Position numbers and translations under genes: made by a program. Positions 1 to 5,313 of a stretch of 10,903 bases of DNA are shown one piece after another (the stretch's first letter is position 1; each line of letters opens with the position of its first letter). The notes under the pieces are model-generated. The model saw only the letters and a program-made list of their open reading frames with translations. It did not search any database and was not told the DNA's origin. This stretch comes from Holophagae bacterium (lineage in GTDB: Bacteria; Acidobacteriota; Thermoanaerobaculia; Thermoanaerobaculales; Sulfomarinibacteraceae). Location of the stretch: NCBI GenBank assembly GCA_030609785.1, contig JAUWTC010000041.1:1-10903 (forward strand), read 5' to 3'.

Positions 1-627
1 CTGGTCGGCGACAGCGGTGGCGGAAAAAGCTCGTTGGTCAACCTGATTCCACGTCTCTGGGATCCGTCGAGCGGCAGGGTTACAGTCGACGGAGCCGACC
101 TCCGGGATCTAGACCTGCCGGAAATTCGGCGACGGATCGGCATCGTCACCCAGCGGGTCTACGTATTCAACGAATCGGTTGCATCCAACGTCGCCTATGG
201 ATTGGAAATCGACCGAGACCTGGTCGAAACCTCCCTCAGACGGGCGGGCGCCTGGGGTTTTGTCTCCGAACTGGAACGGGGCATCGATTCAGTCCTGGAT
301 GAATTTGGCGCCAATTTGTCTGGAGGCCAACGGCAGCGCTTGGCTATCGCCCGGGCGTTGTACCGCCAACCCGACATCTTGATTTTTGACGAAGCGACCT
401 CCGCCCTGGACAACAGGTCCGAGGCTGCGATTCAGAAGGCCCTCGAAGACGTGACTGAGCACTGCATCACTTTCGTCATCGCACATCGCCTGTCGACTGT
501 CGAACTGGCCGACAGGGTCCTCGTGATGCAAGAAGGCCGTATCGTGGCCGAGGGCACGTGCGCCGAACTGATGGAACGCTCAGAGATCTATCGACGACTC
601 GCGGCTGGAGAGCTGCCGGACAGGTAG
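1..627 (+). CDS. ABC exporter, C-terminal nucleotide-binding domain (MsbA-like), 5'-truncated
   Basis: The reading frame is open from base 1 to the TAG at 625-627, so only the last 208 residues are present. They form a complete ATP-binding domain. Numbering codons from base 1, I see Walker A GDSGGGKSS (3-11), the Q-loop glutamine in VTQRVYVF (Q51), signature LSGGQ (106-110), Walker B ILIFDE with catalytic Glu131, D-loop SALD (134-137) and the switch His162 in IAHRLST. Spacing and wording ('FNESVASNVAYG', 'IAHRLSTVELAD') resemble MsbA-type half-transporters that fuse a six-helix membrane domain to this domain and export lipids, polysaccharide precursors or peptides across the inner membrane. 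The membrane half lies outside the window, so the substrate cannot be read. All catalytic residues are intact. The VOC gene follows 38 bp downstream on the same strand, so the two may be linked. Confidence 0.95.
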   Translation: MVGDSGGGKSSLVNLIPRLWDPSSGRVTVDGADLRDLDLPEIRRRIGIVTQRVYVFNESVASNVAYGLEIDRDLVETSLRRAGAWGFVSELERGIDSVLDEFGANLSGGQRQRLAIARALYRQPDILIFDEATSALDNRSEAAIQKALEDVTEHCITFVIAHRLSTVELADRVLVMQEGRIVAEGTCAELMERSEIYRRLAAGELPDR

Positions 628-652
628 GAAATCAACCGTCACATTCCCGTGC

Positions 653-658
653 TAACAT
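653..658 (+). promoter_or_regulatory. -10-like hexamer for a leaderless VOC transcript
   Basis: TAACAT matches TATAAT at four of six positions and ends 7 nt before the ATG at 666, where transcription would begin at or next to the start codon. There is no Shine-Dalgarno sequence before 666. No convincing -35 element is seen about 17 bp upstream. The main support is that the same arrangement recurs at other genes in this window. Confidence 0.35.
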
Positions 659-665
659 CCGCTGT

Positions 666-1175
666 ATGACCGAGTTGGAAGGTATGATGGGCAGTTTCGG
701 TGGGTTGCGGCTGGACGATCGGTCTCCGGTTGGCGCCCTGCCGCTGCAAACTCTGGGAATGCGGTTCCATCATGTCGGCGTTGCGGTTCGTAGTATCGAA
801 AAGGCTCTCGACTACTATGTCGGGCTCTTCGGTTTTGAACAGATCGCACCACCGGTCGATGTGCCGTCCGAGCACGTCCGCGTTTGTTTCGTCCGAGTGG
901 ACCCCGGAGTGATGATTGAGTTGGTGGAAGGGGTGGGGGAGCAGTCACCGGTCGAGCGCCTTCTTGAGCGCACCGGCGCGGGGACGTACCACATTTGTTA
1001 CCAGGTCGACGATCTCGACGCTGCTATTCGCATTCTCCGCCGGAACAAGTGCCGGCCGTTCAAACGGTTCGAGATGAGAACCCATGGATTGAGGCGGTTC
1101 GCTTTTTTGTTGACCCCGGACCGGCAGCTCTTCGAATTGTGCGAGGCCGAAAGCGACGAGGAAATCAGTTCATGA
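666..1175 (+). CDS. VOC-family (glyoxalase/methylmalonyl-CoA epimerase-like) protein
   Basis: A 169-residue protein whose core from residue 32 reads like methylmalonyl-CoA epimerase: 'MRFHHVGVAVRSIEKALDYY', then 'MIELVE', 'GTYHICYQVDD' and a final 'FELCE'. VOC proteins fold as paired beta-alpha-beta-beta-beta modules around a divalent metal. By alignment from memory, the four epimerase ligands His/Gln/His/Glu correspond to H36 (or H35), E69, H109 and E157, so the Gln appears replaced by Glu. Homologues occur both as true epimerases and in surface-polysaccharide clusters. The ABC exporter upstream fits the latter, but the substrate is unknown. The start is uncertain. ATG 666 sits 7 nt after a -10-like hexamer, ATG 687 has GGAAGG 4 nt upstream, and ATG 759 would give the usual 138-residue length. 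The gene overlaps the next ORF by ATGA. Confidence 0.85.
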   Translation: MTELEGMMGSFGGLRLDDRSPVGALPLQTLGMRFHHVGVAVRSIEKALDYYVGLFGFEQIAPPVDVPSEHVRVCFVRVDPGVMIELVEGVGEQSPVERLLERTGAGTYHICYQVDDLDAAIRILRRNKCRPFKRFEMRTHGLRRFAFLLTPDRQLFELCEAESDEEISS

Positions 1176-1228
1176 GTGCCAAACCGACGTATACCTTCAA
1201 GACCCTGTTTTTCGAGGCGAGTTTCTAA
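1172..1228 (+). CDS. 18-codon micro-ORF, translationally coupled to the VOC gene
   Basis: The ATG overlaps the VOC stop codon as ATGA, and GAGGAAA at 1158-1164 provides a good ribosome binding site about 8-9 nt upstream. The encoded peptide is MSAKPTYTFKTLFFEASF, rich in aromatic residues (five Phe, one Tyr). I do not recognise it. It ends in TAA at 1226-1228, which shares bases with the TAG of the convergent nuclease gene. It could be a real small peptide. It could also be the 5' stub of a longer operon gene cut off by a rearrangement at this junction. Translation past the stop gives only antisense of the nuclease. The initiation signals are strong, but the shortness makes function uncertain. 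Confidence 0.35.
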   Translation: MSAKPTYTFKTLFFEASF

Positions 1229-3345
1229 TCCCCAACAACCCCCGACCACGCCGCGAAGTCTCCACTCTCGAAGCCGTCTTCGAACATCGGCAGAGCGCCG
1301 CACCCGGTTCCCAGGAAAACGCATTCGGCCCACTCCGGGTGATCGACGAAAGGGTTTCGGTTTCCCTGGTAGGAGTAGACGACGTCGTTTCGAAACCGCT
1401 CCAGATCGTCCACGGGATCCAGGACATGCCACTGCAGCAAAACCGACAAGAGACCCATGTAGGCCACAGAAGCGTTGCCGCCGGTCGGTTCTATCAGGGC
1501 GGTGGTATCCGTCAAGATGAGGTCGGGTTCCGCATATCCGGTTCCGCCGTGGGTGCCGCCTTCATAACGAACGTCCATGTAGAGCTGTGCTCGGGCCACA
1601 TCGCCCTGCCGGCCGACCCAGGTTTCCCAACGAGTGGCATCAGTCCAGTTGGACATTCCAGGGCCGCCCGTTCCGTTGTTGAAAACAGTCGGTTTTTCGG
1701 TGCATCCGGGGCAATCGTCAAACGGTTTGCTGCCGCGATCGCTGTTGTAACCGATGTTGGACAACATCAGATGATGGCAATCGGTGTAGGCTGAGTTGGA
1801 GGCGCCGTCATCGGGAAAGCCGTAGGCGTTGGGCCAGCTATGTTCCCGATTGTAGAAATCGTTGCCGCCACCGGCCTTGGCATAGGATGCATTCTTGTAG
1901 ACATCGAGAATCTTGGTGGAGTCGTTGGGGTCCTCGTCGCCCAGCTCCAGGATGTCCCAGGTGTCGGTGGCGCTGGCGGTGTACTCAAATTTTTGATGGT
2001 CATCGACGGTGTCGTGAAGAGTTGCCCGCAGACTGGCGGACGAAGAAGGATCAACAGCGGAATAGTAGTCTCCAACTCCGGCCCGGTTGATCTGTCCGGG
2101 GGTGTTGACGGCCTCTCCCGTGTCCGGGGTGCCTGAGAAACCGTCCAGGCCATCACCATCAAAATCGTTTCGCATCCAGTCGGTGGTACTGTTGGTGTTG
2201 GTGCCGTTTGGCACGCGAGAGGCGCCGCCGGGCGTACCGGGGATGCCATCGAAAGCCGGTCCGAGAACCACAGTGGAATACGTCACGTCTGAGGGGTCAC
2301 CATCTGAGATGGCGACGGAGTCATGAATGTCAGACCAGGGAGTCGGAGCGTCGAAAACACCATCGTCGTTGCTGTCAAGATCGGTGCCGACCACCGATCC
2401 GCAAGTCGGGAAATCCGCAAGGATCAGGGTGAAGGATCCATCCTCCATCTCGGCGTTCATGAAACCGGTCGTCCAGTACCCGTTGCTGTCAGTCGAGGTC
2501 AGCTGGGTCGCCGAGCCGACGACCCCGATTGAACCGAAGTCCCCGACGACGACCAAGAGGCAGTTGTCGGAATAGTCGGCGACTGCTTCACCGAAGATCT
2601 CGACATACTCATGGTCATCAGGTGTGCCGACATGATCGGCAACAAACTCGTTGATGGCGGCAGGCGGCCGGTTGGTCGTGCTGTTTGATGTACCCGGTGT
2701 ATTGTAGGCCTCGTTGGCGTCGACGACACCGTCGAACCCGGGGAGCCCAGCGCCGAAATAGTCGTTCCGGACCCAGTCCGAGGGTGTTCCGGTGTCCCAG
2801 CCATCTGGAATCCTGGAAGCCCCTCCCCAAGTGTAGTTCTGACCGTCGGTACCGGCGATCAAGACCATCGAGGCATCGACGGTGTAGGTGTGACCTGCTT
2901 CGTCAAGGCCGACGACCCCGACCTCGTCGATGATTCCGGACCAGGGTGTGCTGTCGAGTTCTCCGTCATTATTCCCGTCGAGGTCTGCACCGACCGATTC
3001 ACTGAAACCCGTGACCAGGAAGAGGGTCAGATTACGATCGTTATTGGAGGTCGGCTCAGTGAGGAATCCCGTCCACCAGAGTCCGTCGCCGTTGGTCGTG
3101 CCGACAGGGATCGCCCTCAAAATTTCGCCAGGATCATCGGCAAGGTCGCCTTCGATTTGCAACAGCGTCAGGTGGGAGAGATCGGTGCTCGCGGCCCCAA
3201 ACACTTCCATATACTCGTTGGAGTCCGGCCATCCAGTATGGTTGACGACGAATTCGTTGATCACTTGGGCATGGGATATGCCGGGGCCACCAAAGGCGAA
3301 CAGGCTGAGAAAGACGAGAAAAAGTGACCGGCGAAGTGAAAACAT
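1225..3345 (-). CDS. Secreted endonuclease I-family nuclease with two lamin-tail-like repeats
   Basis: The 706-residue product begins with a signal peptide (MFSLRRSLFLVFLSLFAFGG, likely cut after SHA at 24-26). Two homologous repeats follow, about 28-219 and 230-417. Each opens with 'INEFV..H.G.PD..EY.E.FG' (lamin-tail-domain style), carries an acidic DxDxNxDGxxD loop (121-131 and 322-332) and ends 'GGASR.P......DW.RND......GF.....EA.NTPG'. The nuclease domain, about 425-675, is Endonuclease I (EndA/NucM/Vvn type): NREHSWP (499-505) with Glu501 and His502, 'TDCHHLMLSN...NSDRG.KPF' (521-542) and GNRNPFVDHPEW (661-672). This family cleaves DNA, often RNA too, non-specifically with a divalent metal outside the cytoplasm. 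The tail MFEDGFESGDFAAWS (687-701) resembles a C-terminal tag. The start at 3345 is chosen because GGAGG lies 7 nt upstream; an in-frame ATG at 3369 has no such site. Confidence 0.9.
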   Translation of the reverse strand: MFSLRRSLFLVFLSLFAFGGPGISHAQVINEFVVNHTGWPDSNEYMEVFGAASTDLSHLTLLQIEGDLADDPGEILRAIPVGTTNGDGLWWTGFLTEPTSNNDRNLTLFLVTGFSESVGADLDGNNDGELDSTPWSGIIDEVGVVGLDEAGHTYTVDASMVLIAGTDGQNYTWGGASRIPDGWDTGTPSDWVRNDYFGAGLPGFDGVVDANEAYNTPGTSNSTTNRPPAAINEFVADHVGTPDDHEYVEIFGEAVADYSDNCLLVVVGDFGSIGVVGSATQLTSTDSNGYWTTGFMNAEMEDGSFTLILADFPTCGSVVGTDLDSNDDGVFDAPTPWSDIHDSVAISDGDPSDVTYSTVVLGPAFDGIPGTPGGASRVPNGTNTNSTTDWMRNDFDGDGLDGFSGTPDTGEAVNTPGQINRAGVGDYYSAVDPSSSASLRATLHDTVDDHQKFEYTASATDTWDILELGDEDPNDSTKILDVYKNASYAKAGGGNDFYNREHSWPNAYGFPDDGASNSAYTDCHHLMLSNIGYNSDRGSKPFDDCPGCTEKPTVFNNGTGGPGMSNWTDATRWETWVGRQGDVARAQLYMDVRYEGGTHGGTGYAEPDLILTDTTALIEPTGGNASVAYMGLLSVLLQWHVLDPVDDLERFRNDVVYSYQGNRNPFVDHPEWAECVFLGTGCGALPMFEDGFESGDFAAWSGVVGD

Positions 3346-3352
3346 CGGAAAA

Positions 3353-3357
3353 CCTCC
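3353..3357 (-). promoter_or_regulatory. Ribosome binding site deciding the nuclease start
   Basis: Read on the minus strand, GGAGG lies 7 nt before the ATG at 3345. It fixes the start there rather than at the in-frame ATG at 3369, and the protein then begins directly with the signal peptide. Confidence 0.75.
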
Positions 3358-3364
3358 GGCGCGG

Positions 3365-3394
3365 ATCATACAGGGGCCGTCGCCACTCTGTTCA
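3365..3394 (-). promoter_or_regulatory. Probable sigma70-type promoter of the nuclease gene
   Basis: On the minus strand, TGAACA (3394-3389, four of six matches to TTGACA) is followed after 18 bp by TATGAT (3370-3365, five of six matches to TATAAT). Transcription would start near 3358 and give a short leader that holds the GGAGG site. This would let the nuclease be expressed separately from the VWA genes upstream. Identified by eye only. Confidence 0.35.
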
Positions 3395-3440
3395 GGAACT
3401 TTGACGGACGGATCGTTGGACGTCGAACATTCGATTCGAT

Positions 3441-3475
3441 CCCTAACCCCTGACCCCTGAACCCTAAACCCCGGA
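3441..3475. repeat. Five-unit heptamer tandem repeat, G-tracts on the transcribed (minus) strand
   Basis: Five consecutive 7-bp units with plus-strand consensus CCCTRAN; the fifth unit is degenerate. On the minus strand, which is the sense strand of the neighbouring genes, this gives five tracts of three or four G separated by short loops of about three or four nt. That pattern could form a G-quadruplex in RNA or DNA. The array begins 2 bp after the stop codon of the VWA gene and lies upstream of the nuclease promoter. It may be a 3'-UTR element, an intergenic repeat family or simple slippage. Confidence 0.8.
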
Positions 3476-3476
3476 C

Positions 3477-5282
3477 CTATTTTCCTGGGTAGTAGCCCCT
3501 GATGGTCCTGAGAGTCAGTTCGGGATGGGCGGGAACGGCAACGGTGATCTCCCGGAACTGATCGTCGGTCTTGGTAGACCCGGACGAGTACCAGATCAGG
3601 TATTGGGACCGAAGAAGAAGGCCGATTCGATCGTAGACGGCCCCGAGATCCTCGACCTTCTTTGGGAAGAAGGCCTCGCCACCGGTTTCTTCGGCCAGCC
3701 GGTTCAGGGCCTTGCGGGCGGAGTAGTCAAATTTGCTGATGCCCAGACCGATCGGGTAGATCGGCACCCTCATCGTGTGGGCGAACCGTTTAGCCAGTTC
3801 CCAGCCGGTTCTGGACGTGGTGTCTTCACCGTCGGTCAGGAGGACGAGCGCCTGCCGTCCTCGGCGACCTCGAAACTGCTCAAGCGACCGAACAACGGCG
3901 TCGTGGAGCGAGGTGCCTCCCTCAGGTACGATCCGGTCGAGTTTGGCTTCGATGGCCGTGGATGTCTCGGTCCAGGGTAAACGTACCTTCGCTTCCCATG
4001 AAAAGGTCAAAACGACGACCTCGTCGCCCTCCTCCATCAGGTCGAGAGCGAAACCTCTGGCTGCGCGCCGAACGGCTTCAAAATTTTCCGTCATCGAGCC
4101 GGAGGTGTCGACGGCGAGGGCCAGCGAGAGGGGGAGGTCGGCCGTCGTGCCGAAACCCTCGATTGTCACAGGGGCCCCGTCCTCGAGAATCTGGAAGGAC
4201 TCGGGGGTGAGCCCGGTGACGGGAGTCCTTGCCTCATTGAGGACGGTCACCGGCAGTTCAACCAGCTCGACCCGAACAGAGCCCGCGAATGATCCCCCGC
4301 CACCAGCGAGGGCGACGATTGCGTCGCCCCTGGTTCCGTTTGAGTCGACCGCCTCGGCAGCGAGAATCGTTCCGCGCGCGAGCTCGGCCACCGGGAGTTC
4401 GGTGATGCACGGGCAACTGGGCCACCGTGCGACCATGCGGTCGTCGATGCTCAGGGTGATCTGATGAATCCGTCCGACGCCGCCGGTGACCGCAACCGTG
4501 ACGGGTCGGACGCCGTCTACGACCGCATCATCGGGGCCGAGAAGAATCTCGACACCAATTTTCCCGGTCGGGTTGTTGAGGATCAGGGCATCCTCTCCGA
4601 GGTAGCGTCCGTCCCGATCTCGTGCGACCGCACGGACCTGAGTCCGGCGCACAACATCACCCAGGGCAATGGAATAGGTCCAGGGAGGCCGGTTTCGGCG
4701 AATCTCCAATTCTCCATCTTTAAGAAATTCGACAGTTGCCGTTCCGTCCGGGGCCTCGACTTCCAACTGCAACGCGCCGATGCCGCCTTTGTCCGGCGGC
4801 GGCTTGAAGCGGACCGCCTCGTCGGCAGGCGGCGTCACTGACAATGCGATGGCTTCGACTGGAGCGCCGTCCCCACTTTCGAACGGAGTTTCCATTTCCA
4901 GAACCGTGATGGTTCCGTTCCATCCGCCGCCGGAACTGCCGTCGATGGCTGCCACAGCGACCTTGAGCTGGTGTTCGCCGACAGGCCAGTCCCGGTAAAG
5001 CATGACGCTGCCGTCAGCTTCCAATTCAACCACCGAACTCTGCCGGTCTGCCAAGACGGTGCCGACGGTCAAGGAGGTGACCACTCGAATCCGTTCGCCG
5101 GCGCGTTCAACGTCCTCGGGGGCGATTTGGATGACCAACCCCATGACGGTGCCGGTGTGACCTCGACCCAGTCCCTCGACTTCGACCAATAAGGCAAGTG
5201 GTTGAGGTGGGCTGGCGGCCGGTACAACAACGGGTATGACAATGAGAAGCAGGAGAAACGAGAGGATAGGTGCGTATTTCAT
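3477..5282 (-). CDS. Secreted VWA-domain protein, acidobacterial VWFA-related type
   Basis: A 601-residue exported protein. Residues 1-23 form a hydrophobic signal peptide (LLLLIVIPVVVPAA). Residues about 170-325 look like two bacterial Ig-like beta-sandwiches ('ATVEFLKDGELEIRRNRPPW' and the stretch after 242). A Cys-Pro-Cys pair is at 290-292. The strand 'VTGLTPESFQILEDG' (355-369) leads into the VWA domain (about 383-565), which has an intact metal-ion-dependent adhesion site: DTSGS (392-396), Thr457 in GGTSLHDA and Asp484 in LLTDGED. The ending 'R.ITVAV......LTLRTIRGYYPG' is typical of the VWFA-related family expanded in Acidobacteriota. Such domains bind protein ligands through a metal. 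The partner is unknown. The gene starts 31 bp after another VWA gene, with no clear promoter or strong ribosome site between them, so they probably share an mRNA. Confidence 0.9.
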   Translation of the reverse strand: MKYAPILSFLLLLIVIPVVVPAASPPQPLALLVEVEGLGRGHTGTVMGLVIQIAPEDVERAGERIRVVTSLTVGTVLADRQSSVVELEADGSVMLYRDWPVGEHQLKVAVAAIDGSSGGGWNGTITVLEMETPFESGDGAPVEAIALSVTPPADEAVRFKPPPDKGGIGALQLEVEAPDGTATVEFLKDGELEIRRNRPPWTYSIALGDVVRRTQVRAVARDRDGRYLGEDALILNNPTGKIGVEILLGPDDAVVDGVRPVTVAVTGGVGRIHQITLSIDDRMVARWPSCPCITELPVAELARGTILAAEAVDSNGTRGDAIVALAGGGGSFAGSVRVELVELPVTVLNEARTPVTGLTPESFQILEDGAPVTIEGFGTTADLPLSLALAVDTSGSMTENFEAVRRAARGFALDLMEEGDEVVVLTFSWEAKVRLPWTETSTAIEAKLDRIVPEGGTSLHDAVVRSLEQFRGRRGRQALVLLTDGEDTTSRTGWELAKRFAHTMRVPIYPIGLGISKFDYSARKALNRLAEETGGEAFFPKKVEDLGAVYDRIGLLLRSQYLIWYSSGSTKTDDQFREITVAVPAHPELTLRTIRGYYPGK

Positions 5283-5313
5283 CAGTATTACTTACGCCTT
5301 CGTGGTTGATCGG

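Noticed and set aside
558..665. N-terminal extension of the VOC protein starting at 558
   Set aside because: It overlaps the end of the ABC exporter gene by 70 bp, its residues do not resemble the family, and later ATGs are better placed.
1..1228. A ribosomal-peptide export cluster (exporter plus micro-ORF)
   Set aside because: No peptidase domain, modifying enzyme or leader motif is visible; the exporter fragment looks like the general MsbA type. Kept only as a weak option in the findings.
3346..3369. Nuclease start at ATG 3369
   Set aside because: It lies inside the probable -10 element and lacks a ribosome site; ATG 3345 has GGAGG 7 nt upstream and starts directly with the signal peptide.
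3461..3470. A TTTAGGG unit identical to plant telomere repeats
   Set aside because: Only one of five degenerate units matches, and the array is internal between bacterial genes.
4866..4883. FESGDG in the second VWA protein (residues 134-139) resembles the nuclease tail
   Set aside because: It is internal, lacks the following W-S, and is too short to mean more than chance.
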